The notes beneath the pieces were generated by a model. It worked only from the letters and a program-made list of their open reading frames with translations. It did no database searches and was not told where the DNA came from. DNA of 64,000 bases from Mycobacterium sp. ITM-2016-00317 (GTDB lineage: Bacteria > Actinomycetota > Actinomycetes > Mycobacteriales > Mycobacteriaceae). Each line of letters begins with the position of its first letter. Position 1 is the first letter of the stretch. The translations under genes and the position numbers were made by a program. The stretch covers positions 4,712,001 through 4,776,000 of the forward strand of contig NZ_CP134399.1 of NCBI RefSeq assembly GCF_002968295.1, given 5' to 3'. Below, piece by piece: positions 41,978-50,009 of this stretch.

Positions 41978-43048
41978 ATGGGTGCCCGGCACTTTTACTT
42001 CGCGTACGGCTCGAATCTGTGCGTGCAACAGATGGCGCGCCGCTGCCCCGACGCCACCGAGCCGCGCCGGGCGATGCTGGCTGACCACGACTGGCTGATC
42101 AACGAGCGCGGGGTCGCCACCGTCGAACCGTTCGCCGGCGCCGAGGTGCACGGGGTGCTGTGGCGGCTCTCCGATCGCGACCTGGCCACCCTCGACAGCG
42201 CCGAGGGGGTGCCGGCGCGGTACCGGCGCGACGAGCTCACGGTGATGACCGAGCACGGGCCGTCGAAGGCGTGGGTCTACATCGACCATCGCGTCGAGGC
42301 GGGGCCGCCGCGTCCGGGCTACCTGGAACGGATCCTCGACGGAGCCCGCCACCACGGCCTGCCGCACCGATGGATCCAGTTCCTGGAGCGGTGGGATCCC
42401 AACCGCTGGCCGCAACGCTCGCAGCACACCGCGTCCGTTGCGCCGCAGAGCCTCTCCGAGCTCCTCGCCGATCCCGCCGTCGCCGAAGACTCGGTGCTGC
42501 GCTCCCGGTTCGGGTTCCTGGCGATTCACGGCGGCGGGCTGGAGCAGATGACCGACGTGATCGCCGAGCGCGCCGCCGACGCCGCGGGCGCGTCGCTGTA
42601 CGTGGTCCGCCATCCCGATCACTATCCGCACCACCTGTCGTCGGCCAAATACGATCCCGCGCAATCGGATCGGCTCGCGGAGTTCCTCGACCACGTCGAG
42701 GTCGTGGTGTCGCTGCACGGCTACGGCCGGCTGGGCCGCAGCAACCAGATCCTGGCCGGCGGGCGTCACCGCGACCTGGCCGCACATGTCGCCGGCCACG
42801 CCGACATCCCGGGGTACCGGATGGTCACCGATCTGGAGGCGATCCCGAAGGAGTTGCGCGGACTGCACCCGGACAATCCCGTCAACCGCGTCCGCGGTGG
42901 TGGCACCCAGCTGGAACTGTCGGCCCGGGTACGCGGCATCAGTCCCCGCAGCGGGCTGCCCGGTGACGACGGACTGTCCCCGGCCACCTCCGCGCTGGTT
43001 CAGGGTCTGGTGCGCGCCGCCCGCTCCTGGCAACTACCGTCGCGGTAG
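41978..43048 (+). CDS. Two-domain protein: GGCT-like cyclotransferase fused to poly-gamma-glutamate hydrolase-like domain
   Basis: Residues 1 to about 120 form a gamma-glutamyl-cyclotransferase-like fold: FAYGSNL near the N terminus, VLWRLSDRDLATLDSAEG with the likely catalytic Glu. Residues about 165-350 match the PghP/YjqB (DUF867) zinc-dependent poly-gamma-glutamate hydrolase family: LAIHGGGLEQMTD, VSLHGYGR and GTQLELSARVRG. Both parts act on gamma-glutamyl bonds in other proteins. The ATG immediately follows the mntH stop, and the stop shares a base with the next start. A single polypeptide with both domains is unusual to me; no frameshift is involved. Confidence 0.75.
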   Translation: MGARHFYFAYGSNLCVQQMARRCPDATEPRRAMLADHDWLINERGVATVEPFAGAEVHGVLWRLSDRDLATLDSAEGVPARYRRDELTVMTEHGPSKAWVYIDHRVEAGPPRPGYLERILDGARHHGLPHRWIQFLERWDPNRWPQRSQHTASVAPQSLSELLADPAVAEDSVLRSRFGFLAIHGGGLEQMTDVIAERAADAAGASLYVVRHPDHYPHHLSSAKYDPAQSDRLAEFLDHVEVVVSLHGYGRLGRSNQILAGGRHRDLAAHVAGHADIPGYRMVTDLEAIPKELRGLHPDNPVNRVRGGGTQLELSARVRGISPRSGLPGDDGLSPATSALVQGLVRAARSWQLPSR

Positions 43049-44139
43049 TGCGTCTCACCGCCGCTGCTGCCGCCCTGGTGTTGGTGACCGTCACCGCTCC
43101 GGCCGCCGGCGCCCAGCCGGACCCGGTCGAGGCCGCCGTGGCGGCCGTCGTCGCCGCCGACGGCCTGGCCGGCGCGGTCGCAGTGGTCCGTCACGGTGAC
43201 GACATGACGACCACCACCGCCGGATACGCCGACGACGAGGCCGGGGCCGCATTCGTGCCGAACACCCGTGTCCGCGTCGCCAGCATCACCAAAACCTTTG
43301 TCGCCGCGGCGATCCTGCAACTCGTCGGCGAGGGCAGAGTCGACCTCGACGCGTCCGTCGAGCGGTATCTGCCCGGCCTGTTGCACGGTCGGGGCATCGA
43401 CGGCAACGCCGTCACCGTGCGGCGGCTGCTGCGCCATCAGAGCGGCCTGCCCGAGTACTACGGCGCGGACACCGAACCGCTGACCGGGCCGGTGGATCCG
43501 CGCGACCTCGTGGCGCGGGCCATGGCCCGTCCGGCCGCGGACCCGTCTCCTCCGGTGGCGATCTACACCAACACGAACTACGTCGTGGCCGGGCTGCTGC
43601 TGGAGTCGGTGACCGGCCGCCCGGCGGCCGAGGAGATCACCCGGCGCATCATCGACCCCCTCGGACTGACCCACACCTACTTCCCCGCTGCCGGGGACAC
43701 CTGGCTGCGCGCACCGATGGCGCACGGCTACGAGAACGTCGCCGGGCAACGACAGGACGTCACCGCCGGGGAGCCCTCGGACGAGTACATGGCAGGGTCC
43801 TTGATCTCCACCAACGAGGACACCACCACCTTCATCACCGCGCTGCTGGCCGGACGAGTGGTGGCCGCGCCCGAGCTGGCGCAGATGACGGACACCGTGC
43901 CGTGGCCCCTGCACGGACCCGGGTTCCGCTACGGGCTCGGGCTGGTGAGCATCGACCTCGGATGCGGGGTCACGGTCTGGGGGCACAGCGGGGACCTGGC
44001 CGGCTACCACAGCATCATGGTCGCGGCACCAGGCCACCCGGCGGTGTCCGCGACGTTCACCCAGGGCAGCCCAGGAGTGAAGACCCTCGCCGACGATCCA
44101 CGGGCGCAGGTGCTGGCCGCCACATACTGCCCGGGTTAG
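43048..44139 (+). CDS. Secreted beta-lactamase-family serine hydrolase
   Basis: A 363-residue protein with a signal peptide cut near residue 23 (AAGA-QPDP). Active-site motifs of class C beta-lactamases/DD-peptidases are visible: SITK, YTNTNY and GHSGDLAG (the HxG third motif). It probably acts on peptidoglycan peptides or on esters outside the membrane. The GTG overlaps the stop of the preceding gene by one base, so it is coupled with the gamma-glutamyl protein and mntH in one operon. Confidence 0.85.
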   Translation: MRLTAAAAALVLVTVTAPAAGAQPDPVEAAVAAVVAADGLAGAVAVVRHGDDMTTTTAGYADDEAGAAFVPNTRVRVASITKTFVAAAILQLVGEGRVDLDASVERYLPGLLHGRGIDGNAVTVRRLLRHQSGLPEYYGADTEPLTGPVDPRDLVARAMARPAADPSPPVAIYTNTNYVVAGLLLESVTGRPAAEEITRRIIDPLGLTHTYFPAAGDTWLRAPMAHGYENVAGQRQDVTAGEPSDEYMAGSLISTNEDTTTFITALLAGRVVAAPELAQMTDTVPWPLHGPGFRYGLGLVSIDLGCGVTVWGHSGDLAGYHSIMVAAPGHPAVSATFTQGSPGVKTLADDPRAQVLAATYCPG

Positions 44140-44179
44140 CCACACCCATCCGGGGCCGTCCCGGTACCGAATACAGGAT

Positions 44180-44992
44180 GTGAAATCCGAGTGTCGAGGC
44201 CCGGACCGTGCGAGGGTGGCCCTGTACCGCACGCGCATCACCCACCTGCGCCGCGCGCCCGTCCACCACTACTTCGAGCATCGCAGCTACAGCTGGCTCG
44301 TCGATCTCGATGCGTTGCCCCGGTTGCCGTGGTGGCTTCGGCCGTTCGCCCGTTTCGACGCACGCGACCACCTGTGGGCGGCACCCCAGGACACGCTGCG
44401 CGGACGGGTCGACGCCTTCCTGGCCGAGCGAGGAATCCACCTCGACGGCGGCACGGTCACCGCGCTGACGCAGGCCCGGGTGCTCGGTCATGTGTTCAAT
44501 CCGCTGACCCTGTACTGGTGCCATGACTCGCGGGGAGTGCTGCGCTGCGTGGTGGCCGAGATGCAGAACACCTCCGGTGGCCGCCACGCCTACCTGCTTC
44601 CGCCGTCGGGAGACCGACCGGCCTTGGTGGACAAGACTTTTCGCGCGTCCCCGTTCAACGGCGTGGACGGCCACTACCTGGTGCGGGCGCCGCAACCCGA
44701 CGAGCACCTCGACGTGACGATCTCACTGCACCGCGACCAGCAGCCCGCCTTCGTCGCGACGATGCGCGGTTCGCGCCGCCCGGCCGGTGTCCGACAGATC
44801 CTCGCGCTGCAGGTGGTCGCGCCGCTCGCGCCGTTGATGAATCTGCTGAGCATGCGCGTGCAGACCACGCTGTTGCGGCTGCGCAGGGTGCCGATGGCGC
44901 CCGAGGGCTCCGCCGGCGAGCGCGCGGCAGTCCGGGAATGCCCGCGCGAGCGGGTGCCGATCAGGAATCCGCAGGAGACACGGTCTCCGTGA
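44180..44992 (+). CDS. DUF1365 family protein
   Basis: A DUF1365 protein with LYRTRITHLRRAPVHHYFEHR, the conserved VLGHVFNPLTLYWCHD and the FRASPFNGVDGHY block. It corresponds to Rv0448c, which in M. tuberculosis lies near sigK between cyclopropane-synthase-like and amine-oxidase genes. The frame starts at GTG 44180, but GTG 44216 fits the family N terminus as well. Its stop overlaps a possible sigK start (GTGA at 44989). A role in fatty-acid modification is suspected for the family only from neighbours. Confidence 0.82.
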   Translation: MKSECRGPDRARVALYRTRITHLRRAPVHHYFEHRSYSWLVDLDALPRLPWWLRPFARFDARDHLWAAPQDTLRGRVDAFLAERGIHLDGGTVTALTQARVLGHVFNPLTLYWCHDSRGVLRCVVAEMQNTSGGRHAYLLPPSGDRPALVDKTFRASPFNGVDGHYLVRAPQPDEHLDVTISLHRDQQPAFVATMRGSRRPAGVRQILALQVVAPLAPLMNLLSMRVQTTLLRLRRVPMAPEGSAGERAAVRECPRERVPIRNPQETRSP

Positions 44993-45017
44993 CCACATCG
45001 GTCCTGGTAGCTGCCGC

Positions 45018-45023
45018 TAGGCT
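45018..45023 (+). promoter_or_regulatory. -10 element for leaderless sigK
   Basis: TAGGCT fits TANNNT and ends seven bases before GTG 45031. No SigK-type autoregulatory promoter (CCATCC with CCGAAT-like) was recognised here. Confidence 0.4.
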
Positions 45024-45030
45024 ACCGGTC

Positions 45031-45576
45031 GTGACCGCCGAACTCGACGCACTTCTGCGCCAGGTGGCCCACCGCGACGCCGAAGCCTTCGCCGCGTTCT
45101 ACGATCTGACGCGCGCGCGGGTGTACGGCCTGGTCACCCGGGTGCTGCGCGACCCCGGCTACAGCGAGGAAACGACGCAGGACATCTATCTGCAGGTGTG
45201 GCGCAACGCCGCCAACTACGACCCTGCGGCGGGTTCACCGCTGGCCTGGCTGCTGACCCTGGCCCACCGGCGCGCGGTGGACCGGGTGCGCTCCGAGCAG
45301 GCGGCCAGCACCCGGGAGTCCCGGTACGGCGCCACCACGGTCGAGCCGCCGTCGGATCACGTGGCCGACGAGGTGATCCTCGACGACGAGCGGCGCCGGG
45401 TCGCCGACTGCCTGGGCTCGCTGACCGACACCCAGCGCGAATGCATCCAGCTGGCTTATTACGACGGTCTGACCTATGTCCAGGTGTCCGAGCACCTGGC
45501 GGCGAACCTGGCCACAATCAAGTCCAGAATGCGCGACGCGATCCGGGGTCTCCGCAGATGTTTGGGGGTGGCATGA
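45031..45576 (+). CDS. sigK: ECF sigma factor SigK
   Basis: An ECF sigma factor of 181 residues, very close to my memory of M. tuberculosis SigK (187): YGLVTRVLRDPGYSEETTQ in region 2, LAWLLTLAHRRAVDRVR, and region 4 DTQRECIQLAYYDGLTY with KSRMRDAIRGLRRCL. It directs transcription of redox- and virulence-linked antigens in M. tuberculosis. GTG 45031 is chosen for the -10 hexamer upstream; GTG 44989, overlapping the DUF1365 stop, would add 14 residues. The stop overlaps the rskA ATG, coupling sigma and anti-sigma synthesis. Confidence 0.9.
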   Translation: MTAELDALLRQVAHRDAEAFAAFYDLTRARVYGLVTRVLRDPGYSEETTQDIYLQVWRNAANYDPAAGSPLAWLLTLAHRRAVDRVRSEQAASTRESRYGATTVEPPSDHVADEVILDDERRRVADCLGSLTDTQRECIQLAYYDGLTYVQVSEHLAANLATIKSRMRDAIRGLRRCLGVA

Positions 45577-46289
45577 CCAGCCCGCAGAACGACCTTCTGT
45601 CCCTCGCCGCGCCGTATGCTCTGCACGCCCTGAGCGCCGACGAGCGGGCGGAGGTCGACCGGCAGCTGGCCGACGCGCCGACGGAAGTCGCCGAGTCGTT
45701 TCTCGCCGAGGTCCGCTCCGTGCAGGAGACCATGGCGGTGCTCGCCAGCGTCACCGCCGTCGAACCGCCGGCACATCTGCGCGACACGGTGCTGCGCCAG
45801 ATCACCGACGACCGGGTGCGCACACTGCCCACCCAGCCGCGTTCCCGCCGGCGGGCGGCCGCGGTGCTGACCGCTGCGGCGGCCGTCGTGATCGGGCTGG
45901 CCGCCGTCGGGGTCGGCTACGCGCTGCGACCGGCCCCCGCGCCGACCACCGCCGAGCAGGTTTTCGCGGCGCCCGACGTGCGCACGATCTCCGGTGAGAT
46001 CCCCGGCGGCGGCACCGCCACCGTGGTGTTCTCCCGTGAACGCAACTCCGGGGTGCTGGTGATGAACAACGTTCCCCCGCCACAGCCTGGCACCGTGTAC
46101 CAGATGTGGCTGGTCGACCCGGACGGTTCGCATTCGGCGGGCACCATGGACGCCGAGGCGGTCGCTCCGTCGACCACCGCCGTACTGCCCGATCTCGGGT
46201 CGTCGAAGGCCCTGGCGTTCACCGTGGAGCCCCCGGGCGGTTCTCCGCAGCCGAGCGGCCCGGCGTTCGCCGAACTACCGCTCACTTAA
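45573..46289 (+). CDS. rskA: Anti-sigma-K factor RskA
   Basis: A 238-residue membrane anti-sigma factor. An N-terminal cytosolic zinc-less anti-sigma domain (LLSLAAPYALHALSADERAEV) precedes one membrane helix near residues 93-117. An extracytoplasmic domain with VYQMWLVDPDG and ALAFTVEPPGGSPQPSGP follows, as in RskA (232 residues in M. tuberculosis). Regulated proteolysis of the protein releases SigK. ATGA overlap with sigK. Its 3' end overlaps the opposing YbdK-type gene by eight bases. Confidence 0.92.
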   Translation: MTSPQNDLLSLAAPYALHALSADERAEVDRQLADAPTEVAESFLAEVRSVQETMAVLASVTAVEPPAHLRDTVLRQITDDRVRTLPTQPRSRRRAAAVLTAAAAVVIGLAAVGVGYALRPAPAPTTAEQVFAAPDVRTISGEIPGGGTATVVFSRERNSGVLVMNNVPPPQPGTVYQMWLVDPDGSHSAGTMDAEAVAPSTTAVLPDLGSSKALAFTVEPPGGSPQPSGPAFAELPLT

Positions 46290-47382
46290 GGTCTTCCAGC
46301 GTCGCGGCGGCCGCCTCGGCCAGCACGTCGGCGATGTCGTGATTGCGCTGCCAGGCCCGCCGCTGGCGGACCGCGCCGTTCCCGACCTCGGCGATGCGGT
46401 CCAGCCCGGCGGTCACCACGGCCAGATCGCCTGCGGTTTCCAGGGCGGGGCGGATCTGCTCGACCAGCCCGGTGAGCAGCGCAGTCATGGGCGCCGCGGT
46501 GTGGTTCTCCAGGTCCACCCCGTCGCCGTCGACCCCTTCCCGGGCGGCCTTCCAGTACGCCGCCTTGAGCATGTAGGGCGTCAGCGGGAGCACCGGCTCG
46601 CCGTGACGTTCGGCCTCCAGCGCGGTCATCACACAGCCCCGGACCACCGCGGCGAACAGGACCGTCTCGGCCACCGTCGCCGGCACGTCGGCGACGCGCA
46701 CCTCGACGGTCGGGAAATTCGCCGAGGGGCGCACGTCCCAATAGACCATCCCGTCGTCGCGGATCACGCCGGTGTGGGACAGCATCTGCACCGCGGCGTC
46801 GAACTCGTCGGCGGACTCGAAGTGCGGCGGCGGACCGGCACTGGGCCAGCGTGCCCACAGCACGCTGCGCCAGCTCGCGTGCCCGCTGTCGGCGTTGCGG
46901 TAGATCGCCGAGTTCGCGGTGAGCGCGAGCAGCAGCGGCAGCCACGGTCGCAGCCGGTTGCTGACGGCGACTGCGGCGTCGCGGTCGGGCACCGCGACGT
47001 GCACATGACAGCCGCAGATGCCCTGCTCGCGGGCGATCATCCCGTACCGCTGCCCGATGTCGCGGTAGCGCGGGGTGTCGGTGACCGGGAACTCGTGCGG
47101 CAGCGTCGGGGGCAGCCCCACCGCGAGCAGCCGCGCGCCGGCGTCCTGAGCCGCCTCAGCTGACGTACGGCGCAACCGCACCAGCTGCTCACGCAGGTCG
47201 CCGACGTCGTCGACGACGCCGGTGGCGGTCTCCACCTGGCAGCTGGTGAGCTCGAGCTGCAGCTCGACGTCCTTGGCGGCGGCGCGGTCGGCGACGTCGC
47301 GGTTGCGGGCGACGGGTGCGCCGGAGGCCGGGTCGACGAGGAGGAACTCCTCCTCGACCCCGAGGGTCGGAACGTCTGCCAT
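46282..47382 (-). CDS. YbdK-type carboxylate-amine ligase (glutamate-cysteine ligase 2 family)
   Basis: A 366-residue protein beginning with TLGVEEEFLLVDP and containing GCHVHVAVPDRDAAV and SANFPTVEVRVADVP, the marks of the GCS2/YbdK family. The E. coli protein has weak glutamate-cysteine ligase activity, but the physiological substrates of mycobacterial members (Rv0433 here) are unknown; mycobacteria use mycothiol rather than glutathione. AAGGCAGGT precedes the ATG. A hairpin followed by TTTTT lies upstream in its leader. Confidence 0.85.
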   Translation of the reverse strand: MADVPTLGVEEEFLLVDPASGAPVARNRDVADRAAAKDVELQLELTSCQVETATGVVDDVGDLREQLVRLRRTSAEAAQDAGARLLAVGLPPTLPHEFPVTDTPRYRDIGQRYGMIAREQGICGCHVHVAVPDRDAAVAVSNRLRPWLPLLLALTANSAIYRNADSGHASWRSVLWARWPSAGPPPHFESADEFDAAVQMLSHTGVIRDDGMVYWDVRPSANFPTVEVRVADVPATVAETVLFAAVVRGCVMTALEAERHGEPVLPLTPYMLKAAYWKAAREGVDGDGVDLENHTAAPMTALLTGLVEQIRPALETAGDLAVVTAGLDRIAEVGNGAVRQRRAWQRNHDIADVLAEAAAATLEDLK

Positions 47383-47405
47383 ACCTGCCTTACATTGAAA
47401 AATTT

Positions 47406-47443
47406 GATCCGGCCCGTCGGATAATTCGACGACGGGCCGGATC
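47406..47443 (-). terminator. Perfect stem-loop with T-run in the leader of the YbdK-type gene
   Basis: GATCCGGCCCGTCG (47406-47419) and CGACGGGCCGGATC (47430-47443) form an uninterrupted 14-bp stem with a ten-base loop. Read on the minus strand it is followed by AAATTTTTC, giving an intrinsic terminator shape only 15-25 bases before the ATG at 47382. Confidence 0.65.
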
Positions 47444-47500
47444 GGGGTGATGAAAGCCGACGCGTATATGCCCGTGCCCTTGCCGGTTCAAACCTCGACC

Positions 47501-47506
47501 TACGAT
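47501..47506 (+). promoter_or_regulatory. -10 element for a leaderless oxidoreductase gene
   Basis: TACGAT fits TANNNT and ends six bases before GTG 47513. Confidence 0.5.
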
Positions 47507-47512
47507 CACGAT

Positions 47513-48337
47513 GTGGCAAAGACGTTCCGCTTCGGTGTCGGGTTGACCCGCACCGGCTCGCGGTCTCAGCTGGTGGACAGCGCGCGACGGGCCGAGGACC
47601 TCGGGTACGACGTACTGCACGTGCCCGATCACCTGGGCGGTCCGGCGCCGTTTCCGGCACTGGCGGCGGTGGCGATGGCGACCTCGACGTTGCGGGTCGG
47701 CACGTTCGTGCTGAACGCGGCGTTCTACCGGCCGGCACTGCTGGGGCGCGACGTCGCGGCGCTGCGCGACGTCAGCGAGGGACGCTTCGAAGTGGGGCTG
47801 GGCACCGGCTACGTGCGGGAGGAGTTCGAAGCCGCCGGGATCCCGTTTCCCAGTGCCGGCGAGCGCGTCGACCATCTGAAGCTGACGACGGAGTACCTGG
47901 CCGCGCAGCTGCCCGACGTCCCGATCATGATCGCCGGCAACGGCGACCGGGTGCTGCGGATCGCGGCGCGCTCGGCCCAGATCATCGGCCTGACCGGCGG
48001 GGATCGCGCGGCGTCGGGCGACGAGGATCCGCTCGCCGAGCGGATCGCGTTCGTGCGGGACGCTGCCGGCGCCCGGTTCGACGACCTGGAGCTCAACCTC
48101 GCGATCACCGCGATGCCCGTCGACGGCAGCGGCCGGCCCGATCTGACGATCCCGCGGATCTCCCTACCCGGGCTGTCCGACGAGGAGCTGCTGCGCCATC
48201 CGGGGGTGCTGGCGGGATCCCCCGACGAGATCGCCGAGCGGATCGGCCGGTACCGCGATGTCTACGGCATCAGCTACCTCATCGTGCAGATGCGCCACGC
48301 GGAGGCGTTCAGCACGGTGATGGAGCTGCTCAGGTAG
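47513..48337 (+). CDS. LLM-class F420-dependent oxidoreductase
   Basis: A 274-residue luciferase-like oxidoreductase. FRFGVGLTRTGSRSQLVDSARRAEDLGYDVL is the start of the barrel (given here in part: RRAEDLGYDVLHVPDH), then FEVGLGTGYVREEFEAAG and VPIMIAGNG follow. It resembles the mycobacterial F420-dependent group found in many copies. GTG 47513 is chosen since TACGAT is six bases upstream and the family sequence starts there; an open extension to 47447 is unlikely to be translated. The substrate is unknown. Confidence 0.85.
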   Translation: MAKTFRFGVGLTRTGSRSQLVDSARRAEDLGYDVLHVPDHLGGPAPFPALAAVAMATSTLRVGTFVLNAAFYRPALLGRDVAALRDVSEGRFEVGLGTGYVREEFEAAGIPFPSAGERVDHLKLTTEYLAAQLPDVPIMIAGNGDRVLRIAARSAQIIGLTGGDRAASGDEDPLAERIAFVRDAAGARFDDLELNLAITAMPVDGSGRPDLTIPRISLPGLSDEELLRHPGVLAGSPDEIAERIGRYRDVYGISYLIVQMRHAEAFSTVMELLR

Positions 48338-48416
48338 CACCCACCCCGGCGCGAGCCGTCCCGGAGTCCGCCGGTGTCGGCGCGGCGCCGCGGGCGGGTA
48401 AGCTGCCTCCGGCAAT

Positions 48417-48489
48417 GCCCTCGTAGCTCAGGGGATAGAGCACGGCTCTCCTAAAGCCGGTGTCGCAGGTTCGAATCCTGCCGGGGGCA
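48417..48489 (+). tRNA. tRNA-Arg (anticodon CCU)
   Basis: A 73-base cloverleaf: acceptor GCCCTCG/CGGGGGC, D arm GCTC...GAGC, anticodon arm CGGCT-CTCCTAA-AGCCG with CCT at 48451-48453 or thereabouts, and T arm with GGTTCGAATCC. The discriminator is A and CCA is not encoded. TAAGCT (48399-48404) is a likely -10 and six T residues (48491-48496) follow. No integrase or att duplication is seen beside it. Confidence 0.95.
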
Positions 48490-48524
48490 CTTTTTTCGGT
48501 GTATTTGATGGCTGACCCGCGCGG

Positions 48525-49985
48525 CTACCCGTGCCGGTGCGGCGGCTCGGCGCCGATCGCGCCCTCGCCCAGGGTGGCGACCTCCTCTTCGGCGGGCAGC
48601 TCCGGGACACCGCGGCCGCGAGCCACGTTGACGCCGAAGATGATCGCACCGATCGCCAGCCACACCAGGCCGCCGATCTTGGCCAGGACGTCGGCGTTGA
48701 ACAGGACGTAGGCGATGATCACGAAGCCCAGCGCAGGCACCACGAGATGCAGCAGGTAGTTCTTCGATTTCTGTTTGACGATGTAGTACCAGAACACCGA
48801 GATGTGCAGCAGACAGAATCCGAACAGCGCGCCGAAGTTCACCAGCGATGAGATCAGCCCGATCTGTCCGACGAAGAACAGCACCAGCACGAGGCTGAGC
48901 GCGCTGACCGTCAGCAGCGCCAACGTCGGCACCTGGCGGCTGCTGATACGTGACAGGTAGTGCGGCAGCTGCCGGTCCCGGCTCATCGAGTACAGCAGCC
49001 GGCTGGTGGCCGCCTGCGCGGCCATCGCGTTGGCGAATCCGACAGCGAGCACGTTGACGACGAAGAAGGCGTTCATCCAGCCCGTGCTCGACGCCGCCTG
49101 CACCAGCGTGAAGAACGCGTTGCCCACCTCGTCGTCGCTGAAGGATTCCCGACCGCCGGCCAGCAGGCTGGCCAGCCAGGTCTGCGTGATGAACAGGGTG
49201 GCCACCACGAACAGCGCGATGATCATGGCCCGGCCCGCGGGATTGCGCCGCCCCGTCGACTCCTCGGCCAGCGTCGAGATGCCGTCGAAACCGAGGAAAC
49301 TCAGCACCGCGATCGACAGTGCCGCGGCGAGCAGCGGGGCGCTGACCAGGTTGGAGTCCCAGATCGGGGTGGTGCTCCAGCCGGCGTCGGGCAGCGACTG
49401 CCCGTTCAGCGCGCGTACCGCGATGACGATGAAAATCGCGACGAACACCAACTCGATGGCCAGAAAGACCCGGTTGGCGAGTTTCAGCGAGCTGATGCCG
49501 GCGACGTTGATCGCCGTGTTGACGAGGACGAACACGACCGCCCACAGCCACCGCGGTGTGCCCGGGAACAGGCCGATCATCGATTCGGCGGCGAACACGT
49601 AGAGGAGCGTCGGGACGAGCAGATAGTCCAGCAGGATCGCCCACCCGGCGAAAAAGCCTGCGGCCGGGTGGATTCCGCGGCCGACGTAGGAGAACACCGA
49701 TCCGGCGAGCGGGAAGGACCGGGCCATCTGCGCGTAGGCCAGGGCGGTGAACACCATGGCGACCAGGCCGATCAGATAGACCAGCGGCACCATGCCCGAC
49801 GCGCTGTTGTACACGGTGCCGAAGATCGCCCAGGGCGCGATGGGCACCATGAACACCAGGCCGTACACCACGAGGTCGGCGGTGGACACGGACCGCTTGA
49901 GTTCCTGCCGGTAGCCGAAGGATTCGAGGGCGCGCTGCCCCTCGAGTCCCGTCTGGGCAGCGCCGTGAGCGTCGTTGATGGCCAT
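48525..49985 (-). CDS. APC-superfamily amino-acid permease
   Basis: A 486-residue transporter with about twelve membrane helices. The first, VVYGLVFMVPIAPWAIFG, and the glycine-rich break in YVGRGIHPAAGFFAGWAIL are typical for amino acid/polyamine/organocation carriers, as is the ISSLKLANRVFLAIELVFV segment. The substrate is likely an amino acid or amine. It lies 24 bases downstream of a peptidase-like gene on the same strand, and a GntR regulator is divergent beyond that, suggesting uptake and breakdown of a peptide or amide. Confidence 0.88.
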   Translation of the reverse strand: MAINDAHGAAQTGLEGQRALESFGYRQELKRSVSTADLVVYGLVFMVPIAPWAIFGTVYNSASGMVPLVYLIGLVAMVFTALAYAQMARSFPLAGSVFSYVGRGIHPAAGFFAGWAILLDYLLVPTLLYVFAAESMIGLFPGTPRWLWAVVFVLVNTAINVAGISSLKLANRVFLAIELVFVAIFIVIAVRALNGQSLPDAGWSTTPIWDSNLVSAPLLAAALSIAVLSFLGFDGISTLAEESTGRRNPAGRAMIIALFVVATLFITQTWLASLLAGGRESFSDDEVGNAFFTLVQAASSTGWMNAFFVVNVLAVGFANAMAAQAATSRLLYSMSRDRQLPHYLSRISSRQVPTLALLTVSALSLVLVLFFVGQIGLISSLVNFGALFGFCLLHISVFWYYIVKQKSKNYLLHLVVPALGFVIIAYVLFNADVLAKIGGLVWLAIGAIIFGVNVARGRGVPELPAEEEVATLGEGAIGAEPPHRHG

Positions 49986-50009
49986 GGGTCGTCCTGTCGC
50001 TTCGGGCCG

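Noticed and set aside
43048..44139. Antibiotic-resistance beta-lactamase
   Set aside because: SxxK and YxN motifs are shared by many esterases and DD-peptidases; specific beta-lactamase features are not seen.
48417..48489. tRNA-Arg as an integration site of a genomic island
   Set aside because: No integrase, no duplicated tRNA 3' end and no composition change is visible next to it.
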